This document shows, in pieces, positions 45,294-56,309 of a DNA stretch of 64,000 nucleotides; positions within the stretch are counted from its first letter, which is position 1, and every line of letters starts with the position of its first letter. Where the stretch lies: positions 1,848,501 to 1,912,500 of the forward strand of contig JAOTOL010001616.1 in assembly GCA_034440575.1 (NCBI GenBank), given 5' to 3'. The translations under genes and the position numbers were made by a program. This stretch comes from Imbricaverruca yamaguchii (lineage: Eukaryota > Arthropoda > Thecostraca > Neoverrucidae). Below the pieces are notes generated by a model. The model did no database searches, was not told the origin of the DNA, and was given only the letters and a program-made list of their open reading frames with translations.

Positions 45294-45780
45294 GGAGTGG
45301 ACCGGCCGCGACGGACGGAGTGGACCGGCCGCGACGGACGGAGTGGACCGGCCCCGACGGACGGAGTGGACCGGCCCCGACGGACGGAGTGGACCGGCCG
45401 CGACGGACGGAGTGGACCGGCCCCGACGGACGGAGTGGACCGGCCCCGACGGACGGAGTGGACCGGCCCCGACGGACGGAGTGGACGGCAATCTGGACCG
45501 GTCCTGGGAGTGGACGGCAATCTGGACCAGTCCCGGGGAGTGGACGGCGATCTGGACAGGCCCTGACGGATGGAGTGGACGGCGATCTGGACCGGTCCTG
45601 GGAGTGGACCGGCCCGATCGATGGACCGGTCCTGGGAGTGGACGGTGATCTGGACCGGCCCTGGGAGTGGACGGTGATCTGGACCAGTCCTGGGAGTGGA
45701 CGGCGATCTGGACAGGCCCTGACGGACGGAGTGGACGGCAATCTGGACCGGTCCTGGGAGTGGACGGTGATCTATCTGTA
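45294..45780. repeat. Two-stage minisatellite: 23-bp units, then 29-bp units
   Basis: 45294-45480 holds eight 23-bp copies of GGAGTGGACCGGCCSCGACG plus GAC. From 45480 the unit changes to a 29-bp form, GGAGTGGACGGCAATCTGGA, CCGGTCCTG, with about ten copies. Both share the GGAGTGGAC core, so one probably derived from the other. Long frames on both strands (RTEWTGPDGRSGPA strings) are artefacts. Confidence 0.92.
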
Positions 45781-45784
45781 CCGG

Positions 45785-46800
45785 ACCCGGCGGATGTAGC
45801 TGACGATGCGTTCACATTGATCCACACAGTCAATGTGTCATGGGCTTAGCACGGGAAGGATCAACTTCAAAATGGGTATCCCCCTCCACCAACTGTGGGA
45901 AGTTTCTGCGTCAGTTCGCTGAGCCCCCGCTCATTGGTTGGTTTTGCAATGCGTAATCCGTGCAAGAGGCATCCGCTCATCTACCACAATCTAATCTACG
46001 AGCGCTACCAGGAAGATACGCCGGAAGCGATCAAGAAGGCGTCATGCACAATTCCCGATAACGTCAACGATTGCTCACAATATGGCGGCACCGACCCTGG
46101 GAGTTCCTCATCCGACCGCGACGGGGATGTGGCACGAGCGTTTTGTGGCCCCTCCGACCTCGAGCGTCCCGGCGAATACTAGCAACCGACAGGTGGATCA
46201 CGACCGCGGCCATCCTTTATTTGAACGCTGAGACAGTACGCAGCGGCGTCGGCAATACGTATGGCAGTGTTGGGGATCCGTGCCAACACTCTTCACCAGC
46301 CTCGACACATTACATGGTTTTATGCGGCAAACCTATTAAACAAAATGTTAGAGCAAGCTGGAGATGAGCGCCACCGCCGTTCTCTACATGTGTGCAACTA
46401 CTACTCATAGGAATCATCGCATGGCCGAATTGAATGTATTAGCCTGATCATTGCGAGCTGCAGGTGATCCTATAGCGGGCCCGCCAGAGAACACCAGAAC
46501 ACCGTAATGAGCCGGCCGTGGAATCAGCACACCCTGTCACAAAGCCTCGTAAACACCACAGATCAAGACAGAACGACCTCGGCACCACGACTGTGTCTTC
46601 ACCCAATCGCAGCCGGGTCCGGGCATCCGTCCGCAGTCGATGCAAAATAGCGCCGTTCTTCCGTGTGAGAAGTTGTGTGATCTCTGCAACAACGTGTCGT
46701 AACCTTTACAGCTCATTTATGATACATCTCCATCTCTGCAGCGTGTACTACGCTGCGCTACCCGAGTCACTTACACAAGGCGAGAATCTCGGCTACCTAC
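45785..46800. other. No recognisable feature
   Basis: Unique-looking DNA. Short frames (for example 45895-46182) lack motifs and splice context. Confidence 0.45.
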
Positions 46801-46805
46801 TGCGT

Positions 46806-47015
46806 TGACACACAGTTGCTACATGACTGGACACCCTCCACATGACATGACACACGGCTGCTACATGACTGATCATCCTCCACATGACATGACACACGGC
46901 TGCTACATGACTGGTCACACTCCACATGACATGACACACATCTGCTACATGACTGGGCACCCTCCGCATGACATGACACTTAGCCCCACATGTCCGGACG
47001 CCTTCCAAATGACAT
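46806..47015. repeat. 42-bp minisatellite, about 4.5 copies
   Basis: Unit CTGCTACATGACTGGTCACC, CTCCACATGACATGACACAC, GG. It is a multiple of three, giving open frames on both strands. Confidence 0.9.
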
Positions 47016-47019
47016 GACA

Positions 47020-47660
47020 CCTGACCTGATGGTGCTGCAGACCATCACCTGTCCACCCCTTCCCAGAACCGCCACTGGCCGCGATGGGTGACCACGACTT
47101 GCCATTCCGCAGCGTGACGGGCACCACCCCGGCCAGCCCAGGGCCGCGTCAATGTTTGGTCGCCAAATACACGAGGCGGATGCACTTTCAAAGCGCGAAG
47201 TTGCGCCGCAGTGCTGCTCGAGGCGGCGCTAGACATGTGTCCACTGGTTGGTCCCCTGAACCGCAATATGGGACGCTGATGTTGGCTGTTGAGCTCAGAC
47301 ATTATTCATTTGGTGTCCGGTTGGCGCTCCTGGGAGACCCACAAACCGACTGCATTAACCATGAAGACGAAAGGCGCTGTCCGAACAAACATGGCGCCCA
47401 CAAAGGTGGCGTTCACCGGCCGCACCGCGTGCACCGCCTCGAGAGGAAGCCAACGCCTACACGGTGAATAATTGCAGAGGGCGGGCCCGCAGGTGGCAGC
47501 GGGCAGCTGGTCCTGGTCCTACAGCGCTCGCCTCAGATGTAGCGGGGGCTGTTACAGGTGTGGCCAAGGCACGCGTTTGTCAGCCAAGGTTCGGCGTTTA
47601 GCCTGACTTAGCGTAGCTTGGCGATTCGGCTGAGTTATTCCGAGTCTGATCTGAACATGC
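47020..47660. other. No recognisable feature
   Basis: GC-moderate DNA. A plus-strand frame at 47084-47467 (127 residues) has no motif that I recognise and no clear codon bias. Confidence 0.4.
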
Positions 47661-47662
47661 AA

Positions 47663-47850
47663 CGCTGTACATGTAGCACCAGCTACACATGTAGCACAAG
47701 CTGCACATGCAGCACCAGCTACACATGTAGCACCAGCTGCACATGTTGCACCAACTGCACATGCAGCACCAGCTACACGTGTAGCACCAGCTGCACATGT
47801 AGCACCAGCTGTACATGTGGCACCAGCTGCACATGTAGCACCAGCTGCAT
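47663..47850. repeat. 18-bp minisatellite, about ten copies
   Basis: (TGTAGCACCAGCTGCACA)n with small variants. The reading frame through it gives Cys/Thr/Ser repeats ([11 protein letters not shown]) on plus and MCSWCY repeats on minus. It ends without any adjoining domain. Confidence 0.92.
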
Positions 47851-47893
47851 CGTAAGATGGGATTTCACAGTGGTACTACTGAGCAGTGCGATT

Positions 47894-48106
47894 TGGAGAG
47901 TCGGAATGATGGTAGTATTACAAGGCAGTGCCGGTTGCAGTCGATATGGCGGTGATATTACAGGACAGTGCGGGTTGGAGTCAGTATGGCGGCGGTATTA
48001 CAGGACACTGCATGTTGGAGAGTCGGTATTACGGTGGTATTACAGGACAGTCCCAGTTGGAGTCGGTATGGCGGTGGCATTACAGGGTAGTGCGGGTTGG
48101 AGAGCC
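47894..48106. repeat. ~40-bp minisatellite, about five copies
   Basis: Unit GGAGTCGGTATGGCGGTGGT, ATTACAGGACAGTGCGGGTT. Copies differ at roughly 10-20% of positions. Confidence 0.85.
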
Positions 48107-48109
48107 GGT

Positions 48110-48545
48110 GTGACGACAACCCAGCCTTTGGTTGCTTTAGCAAGCTGTATTGCCAGCGCCTTGAGATTCAGAGTTTCTCACAGATGCATAGGGTGCACAG
48201 TGCGCAGGCTAACTTTTTCACTTTGCAAGCCCTCGCAATTCATCGCCTACCTTGAGTCCCGATTTGCACTGTCCTAAGTATCTAACAGCCGAGAATGTTC
48301 TCAAGACAATCCACGGGACTGCATGCTATGCAAGTGAGGAACGCAATCCCTTTGAAACCTGCGGTCAAAAACCTGTCGGTTCTATAGCCCCCTACTTTTT
48401 TCCGCGGTCCAATCAAGACCGCACCGCCGTCTTCATTCGGCACGTCCAGTGCCGTCGGCACGGCTCAGATCGGCCCGGTACGCCGCCTACTCCTCGCCGC
48501 CCGGGACGGCTCGACTTTGTGGCTGCGACATGACATGTGCCCGGG
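48110..48545. other. No recognisable feature
   Basis: Unique DNA that becomes GC-rich after 48400. Confidence 0.4.
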
Positions 48546-48618
48546 TCGACACGACACGACACGACACGACACGACACGACACGACACGACACGACACGAC
48601 ACGACACGACACGACACG
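48546..48618. repeat. (ACACG)n pentanucleotide microsatellite
   Basis: About 14 perfect 5-bp units, followed by a CpG-rich patch (48620-48970) containing a G run at about 48759-48770. Confidence 0.95.
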
Positions 48619-49296
48619 GCGGCGCAGTTGCCGCGCACACAGCCCGGGCGCGGAACGCCTCCGACGCGGCTGCCGACACGTCTCGACGTCGGCCGCCGCT
48701 ATCCGGTTACCGGGCCTGCGCTCGTGAAGGAACTCGACGGGGGAGGGTGGGCGAGCGGGTGGGGGGGGGGGGTGGCGTTGCGCGGCGCATGGCGAGCGAG
48801 TGTGGGAACCGGCGGCGGCGCGGCTGCGTGAGCTCCCGCAGTGGAGGTGGCTCGGGGAGAGATGTCGGCTGACTCACGCCGGCGCTACAGCGCCGGGCCC
48901 CGGCCGCACGAGCCGGTTTTCCATCCCGCGCTCGTTCGTCAAACGCCGAGCTGCGACTCGGAATTGGAATTCTACAAAAACACAATCAGCGCTAACATAG
49001 CGAACAACTGCGGAATTTCAAATATGCACGCCCCGACTTCGCTGAATTTAAAGCAATGGCCGTACGAGGGTGGCATGGAAATTGGGCCCAATGACTCGGT
49101 GTGCGATTAAACAGACGTTTCGGAAGCTTAGCCGATAAGGCACCTCATGCATGGGGAAGTTTAAACGGAATGGTTATGGACGCCAGCAACCGAAAACCTG
49201 CATAGGTCCTGCGCACTGTCTGTATGCTAAAATACATTCACTAGAGACCACATTGGTTTGCACTGGCACAATCACACCCATACGTGTACATATATG

Positions 49297-49300
<4 letters not shown>

Positions 49301-49381
<81 letters not shown>
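49301..49381. repeat. (TA)n microsatellite
   Basis: About 40 TA units. Plain DNA follows to 49910, then a run of 11 C at 49918-49928. Confidence 0.95.
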
Positions 49382-49384
<3 letters not shown>

Positions 49385-49989
49385 CATGTATTCATAATAA
49401 CTGCAGCAAAACGTGGTTCTAATACTTCAGGGTGCAGAAAAATGAATCCAACTAGTCACGTCTTTTTGTTCCTAAACAGCAAAAATACTCGCCTTGGTGC
49501 CTTCCTACTAAGTTATGCTATGTGCAATTCCTGTGTTTTCAATTATCTGAAACAGGCTGCCGAGAGCCAGAATTCAAAGAATATAGCTCTGTACATTTTT
49601 TTCCAGAACAATCTAGTTTGTCCCGGCCTTGGTTTCCAAGATTCAGGATGAGGCTCTCAGTTTTGCTACCGTGCTACCCAGTTTTGCTACTGGAAATAGA
49701 GGCAACCTGGGATCGTACGTGAAGTGTTAAACAAGATCGCAAATCCTGACCAATCACGAGCGCCAAGTATTGTTCGTGGTGCGCGTACTTCGCCTCTGCT
49801 AAGGAGAAAACTTCACATTGGCAAAGGACCCGCTGGCCCGAGCGGTCTGGGCCAAGTGAAGGGTCTGCTTCCCTCTCTGCGCGACAAGCCGCCGAGTGTC
49901 GCCGAACCTCGCTGATCCCCCCCCCCCCAGTGGGGCGGCGCGGACGGCGCGAGCACAGCTTAAGCCGCAGGACAGCTGGCTAGGAAGTT

Positions 49990-50215
49990 GGCGGTGGCGG
50001 GAACGTTTGGCGCCATCCCGCCGGTGCCGGAATGGCGCGCCAATGACGGTGTATTGTCTGCGCCGTGGATGGTGGCGGTGGCGGGAACGTTTGGCGCCAT
50101 CCCGCCGGTGCCGGAATGGCGCGCCCATGATGGTGTATTGTCCGCACCGTGGATGGTGGCGGTGGCGGGAACGTTTGGCGCCATCTCACGCGGTGCCGGA
50201 TGACGCGGCAGTGAC
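49990..50215. repeat. 84-bp minisatellite, about 2.7 copies
   Basis: GGAACGTTTGGCGCCATCCC recurs at 84-bp spacing (about 50000, 50084, 50168). The period is divisible by three, so frames stay open on both strands. GGCGCC and GGCGCGCC palindromes are inside the unit. Confidence 0.88.
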
Positions 50216-50219
50216 GCTG

Positions 50220-51735
50220 CATCGCCTGCACCGTGCGGACGTCGGTCGCGCCGGCGCTTCTGCGTCGCAGACACGTCAATGGTGGGGACGTCACCCGCAG
50301 CGACAGATCTCCGCGGCGGTGTCCGATTGACAGACACATCGGGCCGCGCTGAGCAACAACAGCACGCGCGCATCGCTCGAGTCACAACACCCGCTCTGCG
50401 GCAGTGGCAGTTTGGTGCGTCTTTAAATTGGCGATTCAGAAACTGGCTTTAAATAAATTGGCTGCAGAAACAATACAGCCGGTATCGGCTTCGCTTTTCA
50501 TTTTCGATCGCGCGCGAAGTTTCAGCCACACTGAAATGCCACGGGGCTGGTGCAGTAGCAAAAGCGGCTCACATAGTCTCGAGTGATATAGCGCTGAATC
50601 TATTTGGGCGTCGAACGTTTGTTTCTTAGAAGTGTGGGTGGCTGACAAATGTTGGTTTCTGCCGATGCGCAGCTGACAGGTATGCTCCTTTAGCCCCAGT
50701 TTGCTCGACAGGTCTATGCGTCGGACACTTTCCAGAAGCGGATCTTCCGGCTGCACGGGGTGGAAAACTGGATTCCCTTGAAAACCAGCGGCTTCATAGG
50801 CTCGTCTCAGGAATTGACCAGCCGAGATGTTCGTACCTCAGCACTTCTGCGGACGACAGCCTCTACATTTTTCCAAAGCCGAGCAGAAATGTAAAGCTTG
50901 CTTCTGTCGAGTCGACGTATGCTTTTTATCGGCAAATAACACCAGCGAGAGCGTCCACGCATGTCCGAAAGAGCTGATAACATTCCTGCGGTCTACGCAA
51001 TAAATTTCAGCCGCCAATATATGGCTCTCCGAATAACGTGAATACTTGCGAAGCCAAAAACCGGACGTTGGTGTTTTCCGTAATCTGGCCAGATATTGCC
51101 CAGGCATGACCATTTCTGGGAACCATCAGAGATTACGAGTGGGGAAAGCGTGCTGTGACAGGCGTATGGGCTTGGCATTGAGCCTAGCGCAGCTTGGACC
51201 GAGCATCAGCACTTCAAGAGCTGGCGACCTGACCTTTCGGGGCGGTGCGCGCCGGACGTGGGACGCCACCGGGGGGGGCGACCTTCAGCTCGGTTATGGT
51301 CGCCCAACCCTAGCCTGTGGCTTGGTTCAGTTCCCCTGCCAACTGCATTGTCAACATGCAGGCTGACGGGGACGGCCTGAAGTGCCGATTTGAAGGGAAT
51401 ATTATCAAATTTCTGATCATAATACGTACATTTTGAACAATTTTGAGTTGAACGGAAAAGTATCAAACCAAGTCGCCAGCCATCGGCTTGATTGCAACAT
51501 GTCGAGAACAAATTTGACGAATTTCCATATTGTTTTTAAAAGAAATAAAATACACACACTTGAACTCATTGTAATTAATCATCAAGGACGATAAAGGACA
51601 TTTGATTGAAATCTAGGCCATATCTGCACATCTGGAAATCGACCTGCCGTATTGGATGCAAAATGACAGCTGAAATGTTGTTTTGCACGGTGAATGAACG
51701 AGTCCGATGCTCCTACAAAACACTCGAGGTCCACA
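50220..51735. other. No recognisable feature
   Basis: Unique-looking DNA. Several 60-106-residue frames without motifs. Confidence 0.45.
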
Positions 51736-51741
51736 TGAGCC

Positions 51742-51879
51742 ACTGTTCGTATCGTCCACACGTGCGTGGTCCACACGAGCGGCCTCTACTGTTCATATTG
51801 TCCACACGTGCGTGGTCCACATAAGCAACCTCCACTGTTCGTATTGTCCACACGTGCGTGATCCACACGAGCAGACTCT
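51742..51879. repeat. 46-bp tandem repeat, three copies
   Basis: ACTGTTCGTATTGTCCACAC, GTGCGTGGTCCACACGAGC, then 7 more bases, repeated three times at exact 46-bp spacing. CACACGTGCGTGG contains CACGTG. Confidence 0.9.
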
Positions 51880-51884
51880 ACGCA

Positions 51885-52455
51885 CGCAGTCCACACAATC
51901 TGCAGCGATCTCTACGTACCGACTACTCGCGCTGTCTCCGGATGATAGGGATGCTAGGAGTGGGGGAGGGCGACAAGGTGACCCGCTTACGTCACCCGAT
52001 GATTGTTTATGCCCTCGTCGTTTTGTTCGTCGTCGCGATGCGATAACGCCCGCAAATGCCTTTCGTGCCTGTCGAGCCGGTTGCGCCTGTCACTTCGTCA
52101 CGCTCGAGGCATGCCACTTCGTCACGCTCGGGGCCGATGTAGATGTGTGTCGCGCTTGGCGTGCCTGTGTGTGCGTGTGTGTAAAAGCTATCAGGCACGT
52201 CACATATCGGTCAGCCGTCACGTGTATCTGCCGCCATAGCTGAGGTCTGGCGCCGCAATTGTGCGACCACTGAGGACGCGATGTTCCCGACCCACATTCC
52301 AATAGTGTCGAGACCGTCACGTCGTCACACCTGCGGCGTTTGCTCCATGCGCCGTTTGCAATCAAATTCAGACGGGAAGGCCAGCGAACGCGACGGAAAA
52401 GGCAGGTTTCCACTGGGTCCGACTTTTTATCCAACGTTATATCATATTGGTAAAA
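51885..52455. other. No recognisable feature
   Basis: Unique DNA with short duplicated words (GTCACGCTCG-GGC, CACTTCGTCACGCTCG at about 52090 and 52112). Confidence 0.4.
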
Positions 52456-52462
52456 ACCAATA

Positions 52463-52471
52463 TCACACACA

Positions 52472-52545
<74 letters not shown>
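52463..52545. repeat. (CA)n microsatellite
   Basis: About 40 CA units with one TCACAC interruption. A GC-rich unannotated stretch follows to about 53165. Confidence 0.95.
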
Positions 52546-52546
<1 letters not shown>

Positions 52547-53169
52547 CCCACTCGCCGTGCCTGTTCTCTGGCTCGCCGATCCCCAGAAGACCTGTCAAGC
52601 CCGCGAGTGCTATTCACAAGACGGTGACCACATGTCTGAGCGCGCGGGACCAGCTGCCCTGCGACGCCGCCGCCTCCCCTGCCCCCCTCAGGCGTGTCCC
52701 CCAGTGACGGCCACCTGTCGTGCGGACGCCCCCCGTCGGCCTGAGCTCGTTAGCACGCAAGAGATCAGTCCAGCCGACGATGTCACGGCCCACAGCAGCG
52801 GTACGGCTCCTGTTACCAACCTGTCTCGGACACATCAGCCTTTCGTGAAGGGAAGCCATGCATTAGTTAGTTAGTTGTTAGGGTTTTTGGGCGCATCAAC
52901 TGCTTTGGCTATGCAGCGCCCGAAGACATGCATTGGTGGCATGTCAATGTATGAGGTAAACCGGGATGCGTCGCTTTTTATACTCGATGCATGTATCAAG
53001 GTACAATGTGTGGAAGGGAGCAAACTCAAGCAATGGATGTTGCTCTGCTCTGTAGCTTGATAAACGACATCGAAATGTGTTCAACTTCCTCTTTGAAAGA
53101 GCACTGCTGTATTGGAACTACGTGAGACGGTGCACGGGTCACGGTCATCAATAGCATTCCGTATCAGGT

Positions 53170-53228
53170 CGGCACTCACATCAGATGTAAGAAGCAGTCT
53201 GTGTGCACATGGTGACGGCCAGTGCGGT
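53170..53228 (+). mobile_element. Detached 3' tail of the same SINE family
   Basis: CACTCACATCAGATGTAAGA ... GTCTGTGTGCACATGGTGAC aligns with CGCACACCAAACGTCAGAGA ... CTGTATGCGTGTACCTGGCG at 53444-53490 and with CTCACACCAAATGTTAGACA at 55122-55145. It directly precedes the head of the next copy, suggesting a head-to-tail tandem of SINE units. Confidence 0.55.
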
Positions 53229-53230
53229 TA

Positions 53231-53490
53231 GGGGACGAGTAGTCTAGAGGTAAGTTGCTCGTCTCACAATCGAAAGGCTGTGGGTTCGAGTCTCACCGGT
53301 CGCTACTCTTCGCTCGCGACCAATCGGCGTTATAGATTGGCGACGCTACATGACTCAGCGGCCGATGTGTCGTAAAACCAATAGCCAACCGACCAGTGCG
53401 GAGATCCGTTCCATCACCGGAAGGGGGAGGGGAGCCGCCATGTACGCACACCAAACGTCAGAGACTGTATGCGTGTACCTGGCGACGGAC
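53231..53490 (+). mobile_element. tRNA-derived SINE, copy 1 (long form)
   Basis: The head has GACGAGTAGTCTAGAGGTAA (A-box region) and B-box GGGTTCGAGTC at about 53281. The body CGCGACCAATCGGCGTTATA ... TTGGCGACGCTACATGACTC is shared with copies at 54.9 and 56.1 kb and, at about 80%, with the Lys-type SINE at 55.2 kb. Then come TGTCGTAAAACCAATAGCC and a further tail with GGGAGGGGAGCC and CACACCAAACGTCAGAGACT. The 3' boundary is uncertain because part of the tail (ATCCGKTCCATCACC) is duplicated at about 53500-53520. Confidence 0.8.
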
Positions 53491-53549
53491 AGTGCGCTGA
53501 TCCGGTCCATCACCACAAGGGGAGGGGAACCGCTATCACAATCTGGTAG

Positions 53550-54420
53550 AATGAGTGGGTAAATGTTGGCTTCTGGCGGTTCCCCTCAAATGCTCGTTTT
53601 TCGACGGTACGCGATGATTGACAGCGGATGTGGGCCATCGCAGGCAAGGTCACTGGCAATGGAAATTTCCATTCGCCAGTGCGATCCGATCATGATTCGA
53701 CTGTGGTAAACGTCGGAATCCATTCGGCTAATGCACTCCGGTGCCTTCGATCCTGACGCATGCCATTCGTGGACGATACAATATAGAAAGTACTGAAAAA
53801 GTCATGGCTGACTTAGCCGGTCACTTTATTGGTAGCTTGTTTGTTCTCACCGGCTCATAGTTTCAATAGCGATCGTTGCACGTCATTAATACGGCATCTT
53901 CGATTTCGGATAACATTGTTATAAGCTCTGTTTGGAACAATGCATATGTGATCGAAGCTTGTCCCTTCCAAGAAATGCGCTTCATGCCGGGAGGTATAAC
54001 CTAGCTCGCTGAACACCAACTATCCGTGCTGACCAGTATAGTGCAGTTCGCTGAGCAGCGCCTCTCCCCTCTGACCAGCATTGTCCAGTCCGCTAAACAC
54101 CATGGCATCGCAACACACATGACATCACGAATAAGCTACGCATAATTATACATAGCTTTGGCCTTCGATAGTGTCGGAACCGATGGATTCAACGAGCGTC
54201 AAGAAAAGCCATCGAGCAGATAAGACTCGCGGTCACAGGCCAACTTTCTGACTAACATTCTGACGACGAGATTAGGGCGATCCAATGCGACGGCATATCA
54301 CCTCACTGGCTGAATAGCGAGACCTCGGAAGTGCCAGCACGAGGCCGAAGTTGCCGAACTGAGCAGGCTTATCTACGCGCCCGCAGAAAGCACGCGCGGT
54401 CGGTGAACGCGGCTGCACCC
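53550..54420. other. No recognisable feature
   Basis: Unique DNA with no recognised gene or repeat. Confidence 0.4.
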
Positions 54421-54425
54421 GCGGC

Positions 54426-54464
54426 CTGCCAGCTGCCAGCTGCCAGCTGCCAGTTGCCAGCTGC
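54426..54464. repeat. 7-bp CTGCCAG tandem repeat
   Basis: Five to six units, one with a T/C change. Confidence 0.9.
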
Positions 54465-54569
54465 CCAGGGCGCCACACAGCGAGAGCAGCTGCGCCAGCG
54501 GATGGCGCATACGTCTCTTGACGTCCTGTTCAGCGTCGACATTACGATGCTGAACAATGTCGGACCGCA

Positions 54570-54795
54570 CCCCCACCGCCACCACCATCGCCATATACAC
54601 CGCCACGGCCACCACCACCGCCACCGTCACCCCCACCGCCACCGCCACCGCCATATACACCGCCAAGGCCACCACCACCGCCACTGCCACTGCTACCGCC
54701 ACCCCCATATACACCACCACCTCCACCGCCACTGCCACCGACATATACACCGTCATCGTCACCGCCACCGCCACCGCCACCGACACCGACGCCGA
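54570..54795. repeat. (CCACCG)n trinucleotide-rich tract with CATATACACC insertions
   Basis: Interrupted (CAC/CGC)n repeats with ATATACACC about every 40-60 bp. Frames read poly-(H,R), poly-(T,A) or poly-G and are not credible genes. Confidence 0.88.
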
Positions 54796-54921
54796 CAGGG
54801 AACCTCAGGCCTGCGGCGAATGGCGCATCGTCTCTGCCGTGGCGGCAACGCGCTACAACCTGGTTTGGACAGACCAATCCGCCACCTATGAACATTGCCA
54901 CGCAGTTGTTTTCACCTGCAG

Positions 54922-55155
54922 GGGAGGGGGCGAGTAGTCTGGGGGTAAGTTGCCCGTCTCGCAATCGAAAGAGTGCGGGTTCGAGTCTCACCTGTCGCTA
55001 CTATTCGCCCGCGACCAATCTGCGTGAGAGATTGGCGACGCTACATGACTCAACGGTCGATGTGTTGTAAAACCAATAACCAGCCGACCAGTGCGGAAGA
55101 GGGAGGGGGAGCCATCATGTACTCACACCAAATGTTAGACACTGTATGTGTTTAC
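54922..55155 (+). mobile_element. tRNA-derived SINE, copy 2
   Basis: Same family as copy 1 (GGCGAGTAGTCTGGGGGTAA head, GGGTTCGAGTCTCACC B-box). It is bounded by 24-bp direct repeats CCACGCAGTTGTTTTCACCT-GCAG (54898-54921) and CCACGCAGTTGTTTCCGCCT-GCAG (55156-55179), which differ at two positions. This defines the element's length as about 234 bp including the CACACCAAATGTTAGACACT tail. The duplication is longer than usual. Confidence 0.82.
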
Positions 55156-55177
55156 CCACGCAGTTGTTTCCGCCTGC

Positions 55178-55357
55178 AGGGGGCGCCGGAGCGCGGTTGG
55201 GAGAGCGTCGGACTCTTGATCACAAGATTGAAGGTTCGAATCTCACAACCGACGGAATTTACCGAACCCACCCGAGACCAATCGGCGTGACAGGTTGGCG
55301 ATGCTACATAACCTAACGATTGAATGCGTCGCAAAAAAAACAAAGTTCTTCTTCTTC
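55178..55357 (+). mobile_element. SINE with Lys-like tRNA head, nested in the flank of copy 2
   Basis: Flanked by TTGTTTCCGCCTGC (55164-55177) and TTGTTTCCACCTGC (55358-55371), one mismatch. The head GCGGTTGGGAGAGCGTCGGA-CTCTTGATC resembles tRNA-Lys(CTT), and the B-box is AAGGTTCGAATCTC. The body GAGACCAATCGGCGTGACAG-GTTGGCGATGCTACAT matches the other SINE family at about 80%. The tail is (A)8-CAAAG-TTC(TTC)n. It inserted into the right-hand duplication of copy 2, so it is younger. Confidence 0.88.
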
Positions 55358-55374
55358 TTGTTTCCACCTGCTTC

Positions 55375-56035
55375 GTCATTCTTTTCTCGTGAGGATTTGC
55401 GTTTCAAGATAATTATCATGAAACGCAAATCTTGTATTACATGTACTGTCAAACAGGAGGGACCGACGGACGTGGGGACTCAGCACTAATGGGCCAGGCG
55501 TGCTGGTGCGAATATGATGCGGCACCTGAAGGATTACAGTGGGAAGAAGTCGTCGGTGTTTTATGTCCTGTCATGCTGAACAGCGTGGAGCTTGTATTCT
55601 GTCAACGTGTGGATAAGCTCCTGGTTGTACCAGAAACAACGTGCTGGCATTTCTGCGCCGAACATCCCATCAGCCATGATTTACCAGGTGATAAGATACC
55701 ATCGCAGAGCTGCACTAACAGATGGACGACATCCTTGGCTCTCGAGGTCTAAAAACATGGACGGGGCTTTGAAAACAGGCATAGGATGAAGTGAGAGCGC
55801 TCGGAATGTTTACATTGGCCGCCTAAAAAACTGCAAGGAATGGCGGATGGCGTATAATGAATTGCAACATTATGGGGGATGAGGGATGAATCCGCCCTAC
55901 GATGTGTGCGGGCATGACATCTAGCGAACGGACAGACAAAGCAAGGCAAATTCGTACAAAAGAGTTGAATGAACTTTGCCTGATACATTTCACATAACTA
56001 TTCATGATGGTCTTTCCGCAGCTGTGTCGGTGAAT
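55375..56035. other. No recognisable feature
   Basis: Unique DNA. ATTTGCGTTTCAWGATAATT occurs twice in inverted form near 55394-55430 (CGTTTCAAGAT/ATCATGAAACG), a small foldback. Confidence 0.45.
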
Positions 56036-56037
56036 GT

Positions 56038-56125
56038 TTTTAAGTGTATGTGTGTGTATGTGTGAGTGTCTGTGTGTATTGTGTATGTATGTGTGTGTAA
56101 TTGTGTGTGTGCATTGCAAGTGTGT
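56038..56125. repeat. GT-rich simple repeat
   Basis: Imperfect (GTGT)n/(TGTA)n tract directly upstream of SINE copy 4. Confidence 0.8.
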
Positions 56126-56143
56126 CAAATTCAAGAAATGCTA

Positions 56144-56305
56144 GGGGACGAGTAGTTTAGGGGTAAATTCCTCGTCTCGCAGTCGAATGGTGTTGGTTCG
56201 AGTCTCACCTGTCGCTACTCTTCGCCCGCGACCAATTGGCTTGAGAGATTGGCGACGCTGCATGACTTAACGGTCGCTGTGTAGTAAAACCAATAACCAA
56301 CCAAT
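56144..56305 (+). mobile_element. tRNA-derived SINE, copy 4 (short form)
   Basis: Head GGGGACGAGTAGTTTAGGGG, B-box TTGGTTCGAGTCTCACC, body GCGACCAATTGGCTTGAGAG and tail TAGTAAAACCAATAACCAACC. It lacks the extended tail of copies 1 and 2. A possible 6-bp duplication ATGCTA (56138-56143 and 56312-56317) is too short to rely on. Confidence 0.82.
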
Positions 56306-56309
56306 TGAG

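Noticed and set aside
45055..45833. Collagen-like or glycine-rich long frames on both strands
   Set aside because: Array of 23- and 29-bp units; no Gly-X-Y periodicity and both strands equally open.
47598..47870. Cysteine-rich repetitive protein (CTCSTS / MCSWCY)
   Set aside because: 18-bp array artefact, equally open on both strands, no signal peptide followed by a mature domain.
53231..53300. Functional tRNA gene
   Set aside because: A and B boxes are present, but the acceptor and anticodon stems do not pair properly and the unit continues into a shared SINE body; the same holds for the heads at 23.4, 37.1, 39.4, 54.9, 55.2 and 56.1 kb.
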